Of a stretch of 64,000 bases of DNA, positions 43,657 through 51,978 are shown in pieces (the first letter of the stretch is position 1; every line of letters begins with the position of its first letter). The stretch is from Campylobacter sp. GTDB taxonomy: Bacteria > Campylobacterota > Campylobacteria > Campylobacterales > Campylobacteraceae. The position numbers and the translations under genes are program-made. The stretch lies in contig NZ_JAHZBQ010000001.1 in the NCBI RefSeq assembly GCF_019423325.1, forward strand, positions 496,001 to 560,000, in the 5' to 3' direction. The notes below the pieces were generated by a model. That model was not told the origin of the DNA. It saw only the letters and a list, made by a program, of their open reading frames with translations, and did no database searches.

Positions 43657-44277
43657 TTAAACTCCGTCCGTTTGCGCGAGTGATTTTTGAAATTCGTATT
43701 TGAAATAAAACATCCACGCGAGCGGACAGAGGATTATTAAAATGACGGCTACGACTTCGGCGGCTTGCGCATGAAATATTACGAATAAGACACCTATGTA
43801 GTTAAGAACATAAGCAAAACCCCAAAATACCGCGTTTGAGCGGTCGTTTGATATTTCGGTTGCGACCAAATAGATGCAAATGCAAATTAGCGAGGCAATC
43901 AAAAAGGCTTCAAGGACACCTAGCTTTTGGTAGTTTACGTCCGAAGCAAAATAACCCAGTGCGCAAGATGCCAAGATTATCGCGAGTAAAATTTTGCGTA
44001 AAATTTTAAGCGATTTGACTTCGGGCAAAGCATAGATTATATGCGCGCAAAGAGCTATAAAATAGGCACCTGCGACAAAATCAAAAAATATGTAATAAGC
44101 GAATTCTCCAAATATCCCCAAATCATAGCCGCTTCCTAAAATTTTTTCATCTATGACATATAGCGCACCGAATTTCGCCGCTAAAAACGCAGCCGTAAGC
44201 AGGATCGGATGCAGCAGCGCTCTGCCTGCGAGCAGATCCGCGCAAATGCGCTTCAGGAAATTTATCAATCTTTTCAC
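43657..44277 (-). CDS. Hypothetical integral membrane protein
   Basis: 206 residues with about six hydrophobic segments (LLTAAFLAAKFGALYVI, FVAGAYFIALCAHIIYAL, ILLAIILASCALGYF, AFLIASLICICIYLVA, FWGFAYVLNYIGVLFVIF, VVAVILIILCPLAWMFYF). No conserved motif was recognised. Convergent with the TauE-like gene, 61 bases apart. Ribosome site GGAGCC before the ATG. Confidence 0.65.
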   Translation of the reverse strand: MKRLINFLKRICADLLAGRALLHPILLTAAFLAAKFGALYVIDEKILGSGYDLGIFGEFAYYIFFDFVAGAYFIALCAHIIYALPEVKSLKILRKILLAIILASCALGYFASDVNYQKLGVLEAFLIASLICICIYLVATEISNDRSNAVFWGFAYVLNYIGVLFVIFHAQAAEVVAVILIILCPLAWMFYFKYEFQKSLAQTDGV

Positions 44278-44847
44278 GCTAGGCTCCTTTGAGATTTCGC
44301 CGCTTGCGGCGTCTTTCGTGAAATTTTCGCCCGTCTGGTTTAAATTTGATCTTAAATCGGGATAAATTTTAGCTTGAGAGCTTTTAAAAGTCGCTTAGAG
44401 GCAAAAGCGGTGAATTTGCGTGCTTGGAACAGGTCGCGTATTTTGAAATTTGCGCCGTTCAAATCATTTCCTATCGCAAGCTGTTTTCGGACGAGCACAT
44501 ATTGCGAAAAAGCGCGGATAAAAAGGGCATCAACTAGCTCGTCCGTCCGCTCGTAGTATTTAAAATTTTATCGATCTTTATAGTTTGCGGCGGGGGTTTG
44601 CACACAGCGAGGTTTGCGTGCGGCCGGCTTGCTTGCGGTATAGATTTGCATGTAGCGTGGTTTTGCGCGGCAGATTTATGCGTAGCGAGGTTTATGTGCG
44701 GCCAGGTTGCGCGCAAGCGGCGGGTGGATTAAATTTTGATTTATCGTTAGCGCGGGTGCGCCCCTTTTCGCAGCGGATGCGAAGCGGGGCGCAAATTTCG
44801 TAAATTTTAAATTATTTCGGCGGATCGCCTAGCTCAAAGCGCAAAAT
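44278..44847. other. Non-coding region with degenerate tandem repeats
   Basis: Within this gap, 44597-44710 contains three related units of about 30-38 bases built on 'TTTGCACACAGCGAGGTTTG', a middle divergent copy (44644) and 'TTTATGCGTAGCGAGGTTTA' (44675). One frame through them (44585-44803) is open but lacks a ribosome site, so coding is doubtful. Confidence 0.5.
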
Positions 44848-44931
44848 TTACGCGCCTATAATCACAGCCGACAAAAGCCCCCATAAAATGGCTTCTATCG
44901 CTAGCACCGAGTGAAGTACGGCCTTACTCAT
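44848..44931 (-). CDS. 27-residue membrane peptide
   Basis: Reads MSKAVLHSVLAIEAILWGLL and continues SAVIIGA before a TAA. One hydrophobic helix of ~18 residues with a basic N-terminus. AAAGGAGAAG lies 3-4 bases before the ATG, and TATAAT is at 45015-45010 about 79 bases upstream, so it has its own promoter. Size and shape fit small membrane-enzyme accessory subunits or type I toxin-like peptides. No antitoxin RNA is identifiable. Confidence 0.6.
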   Translation of the reverse strand: MSKAVLHSVLAIEAILWGLLSAVIIGA

Positions 44932-45009
44932 CGCTTCTCCTTTATTTTTAATTTTATTATTTGCCAGACTCGGACCGCCAGAGGCGTGCCCGATCGATCT
45001 ATGGGCGGG

Positions 45010-45015
45010 ATTATA
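45010..45015 (-). promoter_or_regulatory. -10 box for the 27-residue membrane peptide gene
   Basis: TATAAT on the minus strand (ATTATA on plus), ~79 bases before the peptide start, implying a ~70-base 5' leader. Confidence 0.45.
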
Positions 45016-45481
45016 TAAGGTGATTGTGTTCTTAATGTGTCTTTTAAAATTTACGGCGAAATTTTTACCGCCTGTCGTAAAGTGCGAGCGAGCGGCGGCA
45101 GATTCCAGGCAAAATTCAGCTACCCGCGTTAAGGCGCGGCAAATTTAAGCGAGCCTGCCGCCCGCCGTAATGCGCGGTAAAGTCGTAAAGGGCGGCAAAG
45201 TCGCAGCGTACGGTAAATTTAAAGCAGATTTCCGATCTCGTCGCGGCACGCGAGGCGTCCGCGGCAAATCGATATAAAATTTAAAGCAGAATTTTATGTG
45301 AATGCGGCGCGCGACACGCCCGCGCTTTTTTACGCCGTCAAAGCTTGCATCGGCCAAGATTGCGCCGTCAGGGCCCGTATCGTCAAAGCTTGCATCGACG
45401 CGACTTCGCCTGTGGGGCGAAATTTTACGGCGAGTTACGAATTGCAAGACGCTGCTCATCCGCGCCGTCTTGATTTGAAAT
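45016..45481. other. 466-base non-coding gap
   Basis: GC-mixed DNA with repeated CGGCAAATTT/GCGGCAAA words between the peptide gene promoter and the histidine kinase stop. Both open frames here lack ribosome sites. Confidence 0.4.
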
Positions 45482-46534
45482 TTAAAGCGGAATTTTAACG
45501 CGCGCCTCGGTTCCGACGCCCGGTTCGCTTTCGTATTCGATCTGCCCGCCTAAAATATCGAGCGCTCTGCGTACGATGCTAAGCCCAAGCCCGCTGCCAA
45601 GCTCCTTATGCGATTCCTCACACTGATAAAATCGGTCAAAAATTTTATCCAGCTTCTCGCGCGCGATGCCGATGCCTTCGTCTTTGATGCTCACCTGCGC
45701 AAAGCCATCGCAAGCGCAGCAACGGACGAAAATTTTACCGCTCAGCTGCGAGTATTTAAGCGCGTTTTCGATCAAATTTCGCCAAATTTGATTTAACAGC
45801 CCCGCGTTTGATCGCACGCTAAGCGGCGTTAGATCGAGTTCAAACTCGTGCCCTTCGTAGCTTTGGCTCAGTGAGATGATGCATTGCCGCAGCTGCTCGT
45901 CGATACGTACCGCTTCATCTAGGCGGATCGCCGCGCCGCTATCAAGTCTCGTTAGCTTTAGCATATCGGTGCAGAGCTTGCTTAGGCGGTTTGCTTCCGC
46001 GCCGATCGAGGCTGCGTATCGCACCGCGCGCTCCTCGCTCACGCCGCCCTCTATCATCTCGCTTAACGCGGCGATCGAGGAGATCGGCGTTTTCATCTCG
46101 TGCGAGACGTTTGAGACGAACTCCTTTTGCAGCTGCTCGTGCTTTTGCAGCTTCTGCGCCATTTTATTGACGTTTACTACGAGCTCGTCCAGCTCGTGCA
46201 TATAGAGGTAATCAGTGCGGTACCTGTGTATCTTGCGCTCGGCGCGCGCCTCAAAATCGCCGTTTGCGATCGCGGTAATCGCGTCTAGTAGCCGCTTGAT
46301 CGGGCGGAATAAAATTTTAAGCCCGAAGTAAAGCAGGGTGAAATTTAGCGCCATCGTGATTAAGCAGATGATCGCACACAGCGCCACTCCGTCCCAAAAG
46401 CCGCCGATCTTGCCGCCGATGCCTATGTAAAAAAGCATGCAAACCGCAAAGCAGACGATGAAATTTATCACGCCGAATGCGAGCGAAGAGTAAAGCGCGA
46501 TGAAGCTTTTGAGGCTGATGAGGTATTTTTTCAT
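45482..46534 (-). CDS. Two-component sensor histidine kinase
   Basis: 350 residues. Two membrane helices (about 12-40 and 48-72) with a very short periplasmic loop, a HAMP-like linker (IKRLLDAITAIANGDFEARAE, 78-98), dimerisation/phosphorylation helix with VSHEMKTPISSI (His145), N box WRNLIENALKYS (about 254), and the G boxes IKDEGIGIAREK and GSGLGLSIVRRA. The tiny loop suggests it senses a membrane or intracellular signal. The start overlaps the response-regulator stop by 4 bases. Confidence 0.93.
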   Translation of the reverse strand: MKKYLISLKSFIALYSSLAFGVINFIVCFAVCMLFYIGIGGKIGGFWDGVALCAIICLITMALNFTLLYFGLKILFRPIKRLLDAITAIANGDFEARAERKIHRYRTDYLYMHELDELVVNVNKMAQKLQKHEQLQKEFVSNVSHEMKTPISSIAALSEMIEGGVSEERAVRYAASIGAEANRLSKLCTDMLKLTRLDSGAAIRLDEAVRIDEQLRQCIISLSQSYEGHEFELDLTPLSVRSNAGLLNQIWRNLIENALKYSQLSGKIFVRCCACDGFAQVSIKDEGIGIAREKLDKIFDRFYQCEESHKELGSGLGLSIVRRALDILGGQIEYESEPGVGTEARVKIPL

Positions 46535-47211
46535 GCTCGCTCCTTTTTTACGGCTTTGTAGCCGAGCCCGCGCACGGTGATTATCTCAAAGTCCTTGGAG
46601 TTTTCAAATTTCGCCCGCAGCTTTTTGACGTGCGTATCGACGACGCGCTCGTCGCTGTCCGTTTCGTAACCCCAAATTTCGCTCATTATCTCAAATCTCG
46701 TAAAAATTCTGCCCGCGTAGCTTAGCAGCAAAAACAAAAGACGAAATTCCTTTGGCGCTAGGCTTATCCGCTCGCCCTCGGAGCGGACGCTAAGCGTATC
46801 GTAGTCAAGCTCGCTTTCACCGATGAGAAGCCGCTTTTCGTTTGCGATCTTTGCGCGCCTTAGCAGCGCATGCACGCGCAGCACGAGCTCTTTTAAATTT
46901 ATCGGCTTGCTCATATAATCGTCCGCGCCGCTTTTAAAGCCCGTCTGCATATCCTCGATCTCGCTTTTTGCCGTTATAATCAGTATCGGCTGGCTCTTGC
47001 CGTCGCGCCTAACGTATCTGCTAAGCTCAAAGCCGTCCATCTTGGGCATCATCACGTCCGAGATGATCAGATCAAAGTGCGCCTCATCTAGCACCTCTGC
47101 CGCCTGCTTGCCATCGAAGGCGCAGCTCACGCTAAAACCCTCATCAAGCAGCTTCTCCCTTATCGCCGAGCTCAAAGCCTCGTCGTCTTCGACCAGTAAA
47201 ATATTAAGCAT
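46531..47211 (-). CDS. OmpR-family response regulator
   Basis: 226 residues. Receiver domain (1-118): acidic pocket VEDDE (7-11), phosphoacceptor Asp52 in LIISDVMMPKMDG, TAKSE and K103-type KPINLKELV. DNA-binding winged-helix domain (about 130-222) with EFRLLFLLLSYAGRIFTR and TVRGLGYK. Co-encoded with the kinase downstream. It diverges from the CsgG-like lipoprotein operon over 98 bases, making that operon a natural candidate target. Confidence 0.94.
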   Translation of the reverse strand: MLNILLVEDDEALSSAIREKLLDEGFSVSCAFDGKQAAEVLDEAHFDLIISDVMMPKMDGFELSRYVRRDGKSQPILIITAKSEIEDMQTGFKSGADDYMSKPINLKELVLRVHALLRRAKIANEKRLLIGESELDYDTLSVRSEGERISLAPKEFRLLFLLLSYAGRIFTRFEIMSEIWGYETDSDERVVDTHVKKLRAKFENSKDFEIITVRGLGYKAVKKERA

Positions 47212-47277
47212 AATCGCTCCCGCTTTGCTAAATTTATGCGCTTAAATTTATACATAAAATTTTAAGAAATAATGAGA

Positions 47278-47283
47278 TATTAT
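47278..47283 (+). promoter_or_regulatory. -10 element (TATTAT) for the lipoprotein operon
   Basis: TATTATAC lies 27 bases before the ATG at 47310 in the gap shared with the response regulator gene. Confidence 0.4.
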
Positions 47284-47309
47284 ACGTAAATTTTTTCAAG
47301 GAGTAAAGA

Positions 47310-47987
47310 ATGAATTTCAAAAAAACCATATCGGTTGCTGTTATTGCAGCTTCGGTGCTGGCGCTATTTAGCGGATGCGCGAAAGAGAGCTCTCGTGTAG
47401 TGCAAACCCCTACGGTAGCGAGTCTAAACACTAATTACTCGGGCGAGCGGATCGCCGTGTCGGTAGGACGCTTTAACAACCAGTCCTCTTACAACAACGG
47501 GGTGTTCTCCGACGGGGAGGACAGATTGGGCAACCAAGCGCAGACAATTTTGATCTCAAGCTTACAACAAACAGGACGTTTCTCGGTGCTTGACCGCACG
47601 AATATGCGCGCCATCAAAGAGGAAAGCGCAATCTCCAAAAGCGCACAAAACTTAAAAGGCGCCAGATACGTTATCACCGGCGACGTGACTGAATTCGGCC
47701 GCAAGACGACCGGAGATCATCAGCTGTTTGGAATTTTAGGCAAGGGAAAGACTCAAACCGCGTATTCTAAAGTAAATTTAAACATCGTTGACGTCAGAAC
47801 GTCCGAGGTGGTCTTTTCGACTCAGGGCGCGGGCGAGTATGAGCTGTCAAATCGCGAAGTGCTAGGTTTCGGCGGCACTGCGGGCTATGATTCGACGCTA
47901 AACGGCAAGGTGCTAAGCCTAGCGATCATCGAAGCGGTCAATAATCTCGTAAACGGCCTTGAAAACGGCGCGTTTAAAGTGAGATAA
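47310..47987 (+). CDS. CsgG-family outer-membrane lipoprotein
   Basis: 225 residues. Lipoprotein signal with lipobox LFSGC (Cys ~24). The body carries the CsgG pattern: ERIAVSVGRFNNQSSYN, a region with QTILISSLQQTGRFSVLDRTN (about 80-100), ARYVITGDVTEFGRK (about 122-136), KVNLNIVDVRTSEVVFS. Homologues form the first gene of a three-lipoprotein cluster also known from Neisseria (NMB1164-NMB1162). It starts the operon; AAGGAG precedes the ATG. Whether it makes a secretion pore like curli CsgG is unknown. Confidence 0.88.
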   Translation: MNFKKTISVAVIAASVLALFSGCAKESSRVVQTPTVASLNTNYSGERIAVSVGRFNNQSSYNNGVFSDGEDRLGNQAQTILISSLQQTGRFSVLDRTNMRAIKEESAISKSAQNLKGARYVITGDVTEFGRKTTGDHQLFGILGKGKTQTAYSKVNLNIVDVRTSEVVFSTQGAGEYELSNREVLGFGGTAGYDSTLNGKVLSLAIIEAVNNLVNGLENGAFKVR

Positions 47988-47996
47988 GGATTAAAT

Positions 47997-48491
47997 TTGA
48001 AAGCGAGTAGCACTCTTGCTCTTGCTGCTGTGGCCGTGATCTTTTGCGGCTGCGGCGGCGGGAGCCGGAATCAAATTTATTACTGGGACGGCAGCTACAC
48101 GGACTCGACCTATCAGTATCTGAAGCAGGAAGGCGACGTAGGCGAGCAGATCGAAGCGCTTGAAAAATCTATCCAAAAAGCATACGAAAAGGGACTCAAA
48201 GTCCCGCCGGGGCTTTATTCGCATCTGGGACTTTTGTATCTAAGCGCGGGCAACGGCGCGAGGGCAAGAGAGAGCTTTGAAAAAGAAGCTCAGGCTTTCC
48301 CTGAATCAAAACCGTTTTTGACCTTCGTTACAAACCCCGCCGCGCTTAAAAAAGCTGAGGCTGCAGCCAAGCCCGGCGCCGATAAAGCCCAAGGATCAAG
48401 CGGACGCGAAGCCGCCAAAGCAGCCTCTGCGAAGCAAGGCAAAGCTGCCGCAAAGCAGGGCGGCAAAACGAATAAAAAGGCTAAAAAATGA
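47997..48491 (+). CDS. DUF4810-family lipoprotein
   Basis: 164 residues from a TTG with AAGGATT upstream. Lipobox IFCGC. The family core is IYYWDGSYTDSTYQYLKQEGD (about 29-49) followed by a TPR-like helical stretch (EQIEALEKSIQKAYEK, GLYSHLGLLYLSAGNGARARESFEKEA) and an Ala/Lys-rich tail. Middle gene of the CsgG/DUF4810/DUF799 trio; its stop overlaps the next start (ATGA). Confidence 0.85.
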   Translation: MKASSTLALAAVAVIFCGCGGGSRNQIYYWDGSYTDSTYQYLKQEGDVGEQIEALEKSIQKAYEKGLKVPPGLYSHLGLLYLSAGNGARARESFEKEAQAFPESKPFLTFVTNPAALKKAEAAAKPGADKAQGSSGREAAKAASAKQGKAAAKQGGKTNKKAKK

Positions 48492-49168
48492 AAAATAAAG
48501 CTCAAATAGCTATTTTTAGCGTATTCGTGGCGCTGTTTTTTAATGCGTGCGCTCTAAGTGAGCCTGAAATTTATGACTACTCGGCGCTTCAGCAGGCTAA
48601 GCCTCGATCGATTTTGGTGCTAATGCCGAGCAACGAAACTACCGAAGTGGACGCAAGTGCTGCCGTGCTTGCCAACGCGATCTATCCGCTAAGCGAAGCG
48701 GGGTATTATGTATTTGATCCAGCGCTCGTGCATGAGACCTTCAAAAATAACGGAATTTACGAGGCTAGCGACATCCAAAATGTCTCCGCGCACAAGCTAA
48801 GACAGATTTTCGGCGCAGACGCCGTGCTGTATCTGAACGTCGTCAAATACGGCACTTCGTATATGCTTATCAAAAGCACGAACGTGGTGGCGGTCAATGC
48901 CAAACTCGTGGATTTGCGAAGCGGCGCGATGCTCTGGGAGGGCTCGGCGCAGGTCAGCGACGACTCAGGCGGAGGCGGTAACAATCTCGTGGGTATGTTG
49001 ATCTCCGCGGTTATTAAGCAGGTTAGTGATACGATCACCGATGCGGGATACAAGCTCTCTGCGAGCGCAGATGCGATGCTGCTAGGCCAGAACTGCAACA
49101 AATGCTTGCTCTACGGCCCGTATTCGCCACACTACGGACAGGATAGACAGCTTGGCGGCGGAAAATAA
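48488..49168 (+). CDS. DUF799 (GNA1162-like) lipoprotein
   Basis: 226 residues. Lipobox FFNAC. DUF799 features: PRSILVLMPSNETTEVDASA (about 37-56), a VLYLNVVKYGTSYMLI stretch (about 116-131), and WEGSAQVSDDSGGGGNNLVG. The Neisseria relative GNA1162 is a surface-exposed vaccine-candidate antigen with a fold like TolB N-terminal domains. Third gene of the trio, co-translated with the second. Confidence 0.88.
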   Translation: MKNKAQIAIFSVFVALFFNACALSEPEIYDYSALQQAKPRSILVLMPSNETTEVDASAAVLANAIYPLSEAGYYVFDPALVHETFKNNGIYEASDIQNVSAHKLRQIFGADAVLYLNVVKYGTSYMLIKSTNVVAVNAKLVDLRSGAMLWEGSAQVSDDSGGGGNNLVGMLISAVIKQVSDTITDAGYKLSASADAMLLGQNCNKCLLYGPYSPHYGQDRQLGGGK

Positions 49169-49186
49169 ATTTTAAAAAGGACGAAA

Positions 49187-49642
49187 ATGAAACTAGCCGA
49201 GGCGCTGATACTGCGCGCCGATATACAAAAACGCATCGAGCAGCTAAAATCAAGGCTCGCGGATAACGCGAAGGTGCAAGAGGGCGAGAAACCTAGTGAG
49301 GAGCCAAAGGTACTACTAGCCGAGCTAGAGGCGCTTACGGGCGAGCTTGAGCGGCTAATCGTTCGGATAAATTTAACCAACTGCACTGCAAAAGCCGACG
49401 GCAAGAGCCTAACCGAGCTAATCGCCAAGCGCGATGTACTCACGCTAAAAGCTGGTGCATTGCGGGCTTTCGCGCAAGCTTCCGCGCAAAAAGTGGATGT
49501 TTATTCACGCAGCGAGATTAAAATCCTAAGCACGGTCGATGTCGCGGCGCTGCAAAAGCAGGTGGACGAGCTGGCTAAGCAGATCAGACAGCTTGATACG
49601 ACGCTGCAAGGCGCGAATTGGCAGACCGATCTGATCGATTAA
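49187..49642 (+). CDS. DIP1984-family (septicolysin-like) protein
   Basis: 151 residues, 18 bases after the lipoprotein trio with AAAAAGGACG upstream of its ATG. Almost wholly helical and charged: KLAEALILRADIQKRIEQLK, LLAELEALTGELERLIVRINLTNC, LTELIAKRDVLTLKAGALRAF, and LQKQVDELAKQIRQLDTTLQGANWQTDL. These match the DIP1984 family, whose function is not known despite the historical name. No signal peptide, so it should be cytosolic, unlike its operon neighbours. Confidence 0.85.
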   Translation: MKLAEALILRADIQKRIEQLKSRLADNAKVQEGEKPSEEPKVLLAELEALTGELERLIVRINLTNCTAKADGKSLTELIAKRDVLTLKAGALRAFAQASAQKVDVYSRSEIKILSTVDVAALQKQVDELAKQIRQLDTTLQGANWQTDLID

Positions 49643-50061
49643 AGCGTCAAATTTGGCGGCGAAATTTGAAAGGATTTCGCGAAAAATAAAATTTCGGGTA
49701 AGTATCGCAAGAGGCGAGTACGAAACTCACCTGCAAAGCAGGTTTATGGCAGCGCTCGCGGAAACGGGCGCACCCCTTTTACGATTTATTTTCAGTAAAT
49801 TTACAGGGGCAATGTAACTACGCAATGTAACTACCGCGTACTGATCTAGCGATACCGAGGGCGGGAACGGGGAAATTTAAAACGAAATTTTGATTTTAAC
49901 GGTGCGCTTGCTGGCTCGCGGCGAAATCTCGCGGCGATTTGGGCGGGCTTGACGCTCAAATTTTGCGTTAAATTAAGGCGCGCTTACAAATTTTGCATTT
50001 TAACCACGAGCGTCAAATTTTACAAAAATCATAAAATTTGGCCAAATTTAAAGGATGAAAT
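49643..50061. other. 419-base non-coding region with local hairpins
   Basis: CCTGC-AAA-GCAGG near 49730 is a perfect short hairpin, and GCGC..GGGCGC elements follow. No tRNA or known riboswitch fits. The right end carries the AAGGAT ribosome site of the next gene. Confidence 0.4.
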
Positions 50062-50748
50062 TTGAAATTTAAAACCCTTGCGCTAGCGGTCGCATTTTTC
50101 TTTGTGACGAGCGCAAACGCCGAGCTCACGACAGAAGCGAATTCCATAAATTTTAGAAAAACGAGAGGCGCGGAACAAAATCTCGCGGACGCAAAAGACG
50201 CCAAATTTCAAAACGCGCATTTTAAAAGCGCAGATACCGCAGTGCGCGGTGCAAACCCAAACTCATCGCAAAAAGCGACCCTCATCGACGAAGCGAAAAA
50301 TTTCTACCGCGTGGACGAGCTGCTGTTTCGTAGCGCTCAGCTTGATGGAAGCTACGCCGCAAAGCTGCATGAGCTTGGTATCAAAAGCATCGTAAATTTG
50401 CGCCATTTTAGCAGAGACGGCGACAAAAGGGCGTTTGGGAATCAATTTTGGCTCGCAAGCAAGCCGCTTCAAAGCTGGGAGATAAAGCCCGCGCAGATCG
50501 CGGACGTCTTGCGCACCATTCGCGAGCGCCAAAAGGAGGGCGCCGTGCTCGTGCACTGCTATCACGGAGCCGATCGCACTGGGCTTGTGGTGGCGATGTA
50601 CCGCGTGATCTATCAGGGATGGAGCCTGGATGCCGCGCGCAGCGAGATGATAGACGGCGGATACGGCTTTCACTCCATGTGGCAGGATATCGCAGGCTTT
50701 TTGACGCCGCAAAACGAGGCACTCGTAAGAGCCGAGCTTGGAATTTAG
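50062..50748 (+). CDS. Secreted tyrosine/dual-specificity phosphatase-like protein
   Basis: 228 residues from TTG; an ATG at 50055 is closed by a stop within 6 codons, and AAGGAT is at the right spacing for the TTG. Signal peptide MKFKTLALAVAFFFVTSANA. The catalytic P-loop is HCYHGADRTG with Cys166 and Arg172 (CX5R). Upstream, VDELLFRSAQL (about 83-93) and GIKSIVNLRHF (about 108-118) are the usual elements of these phosphatases. Periplasmic location is unusual; substrate unknown (phosphoprotein or phospholipid). Confidence 0.85.
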   Translation: MKFKTLALAVAFFFVTSANAELTTEANSINFRKTRGAEQNLADAKDAKFQNAHFKSADTAVRGANPNSSQKATLIDEAKNFYRVDELLFRSAQLDGSYAAKLHELGIKSIVNLRHFSRDGDKRAFGNQFWLASKPLQSWEIKPAQIADVLRTIRERQKEGAVLVHCYHGADRTGLVVAMYRVIYQGWSLDAARSEMIDGGYGFHSMWQDIAGFLTPQNEALVRAELGI

Positions 50749-50833
50749 ACGAAATTTCGCCCGTTAGTCAGACGGCGGCAAAATTTGTAAATTTAATAAT
50801 GACAAAGTGCCGTTGATAACGAAATTTTATAAT

Positions 50834-50971
50834 ATGGGCTATGTATATTTTCTGGGGCGAGGCTCGGGATACACCAAAATGAGGGCAAAAAACGAGCTGC
50901 AAAGGCGCGCGGAATTTGAGCAAAAATTTGAGGCGTGCAAGCAAAAGGCGCGGGAAATTTTAAATTTATAG
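50834..50971 (+). CDS. Possible 45-residue small protein
   Basis: Begins MGYVYFLGRGSGYTKMR, then a charged helix (KNELQRRAEFEQKFEACK) and ends EILNL. The ribosome site is weak (AACGAAATTTT), so expression is uncertain, but the amino-acid composition is plausible and free of repeat-driven bias. Confidence 0.35.
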   Translation: MGYVYFLGRGSGYTKMRAKNELQRRAEFEQKFEACKQKAREILNL

Positions 50972-51294
50972 GTATCGCTAAAATTTTACTCTTTGCGGCG
51001 AGCTAAATTTAAAACCGTAAATTTCTGCAAAAAAGCAAAGAAACCTTAAAATAGTAAAATTCAGGTCGTAAAATTTTACGCATTTTTCTACTGAAAATTC
51101 TCATACTCTTTTTCAAATATGCGCTCATATCGCTGCCGCGTGCGTATCGCAATCAAATCGGCTAAATTTAAAGAGCTCGATTTGCGTTTGCGGCGACGGG
51201 GCGCGTAAAATGCCGCAGATATCAGACAAAATATCCGTAAATTTATCCGAAACGCAGTAAAATTCGAGCGGCAAATTTAACAAAAGGAGCGATC
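50972..51294. other. 323-base non-coding gap
   Basis: A+T-rich; contains only the AAAGGAG ribosome site of the following GTG-started gene. Confidence 0.45.
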
Positions 51295-51978
51295 GTGGAA
51301 AATTTATTACTGGCGCAGCTGCGCGAAGCGCTACCGCAGGGCATGCGCGTGCCAAGCGAACTTGAGGCGCTTTATGCGTGGATCGAAGCAAACAGCTTTT
51401 ATGACGACGTTGGCGGGCGCAGACGCGGCTATCTCTACCCGCAGGATCGGCTACGGCAGAGCTGGAGCGGCGATGAGCGCGAGGGCGGCACGGACATCGT
51501 ATTTTTCACGGATGAGCCGAAAAATCGCGACGAGGAGCTAAGGTATTGGTTTTACGGCGAGGATCGCGAGCTTGCCGCGGAGATCAAGCAGCGGCTTTGC
51601 GTGTTCGCGGGCAGCGGCTCGGAGGGCTCGATGTGCGCGCTGTGGCTGGACGATGCGGGCGAGACGAAGATCGTGCACATGGGCTCCGGCTCGGGCTCGA
51701 CGATGACCTGCGTTTTGGCTAACAGCGGGCTTGATTTTTTGCGATTGCTTGCGATCGGATACGACGAGATCTGCTGGGATGAGGATTTTAGCGCGCCGCC
51801 AAACAGCGAGGATGACGATTTTATCGTGCATCCAAACGAGAAATTTCAGCAGCGGGTAACACAGATGTTTAAAACGACGATCCCGCAAACTGCGCTTGAG
51901 CTCGTCGCGCCCGCGCATCTAGACGACGAGAACCCGAGCGACGAGTTTTTGATCTGGGTAAATCGCGTCGCAGAGTGA
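51295..51978 (+). CDS. SMI1/KNR4 (SUKH)-like protein
   Basis: 227 residues, GTG start after AAAGGAGCGATC. No signal peptide. The start LREALPQGMRVPSELEALYAWIE and the late LRLLAIGYDEICWDEDF are in the right order for a SUKH-superfamily protein (PxxLxxLY... and ...FLRLLAIGYDEI). SUKH proteins often act as immunity proteins against contact-dependent toxins but are also found alone. No toxin gene adjoins it. Assignment is moderate. Confidence 0.55.
   Translation: MENLLLAQLREALPQGMRVPSELEALYAWIEANSFYDDVGGRRRGYLYPQDRLRQSWSGDEREGGTDIVFFTDEPKNRDEELRYWFYGEDRELAAEIKQRLCVFAGSGSEGSMCALWLDDAGETKIVHMGSGSGSTMTCVLANSGLDFLRLLAIGYDEICWDEDFSAPPNSEDDDFIVHPNEKFQQRVTQMFKTTIPQTALELVAPAHLDDENPSDEFLIWVNRVAE

Noticed and set aside
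44585..44803. 72-codon frame across the degenerate repeats
   Set aside because: Cys/Arg-rich product created by the repeats, no ribosome site.
49690..49800. Possible tRNA or riboswitch near the CCTGC-AAA-GCAGG hairpin
   Set aside because: Hairpin loop too short for an anticodon, no acceptor or T-arm, and no match to a known riboswitch core.
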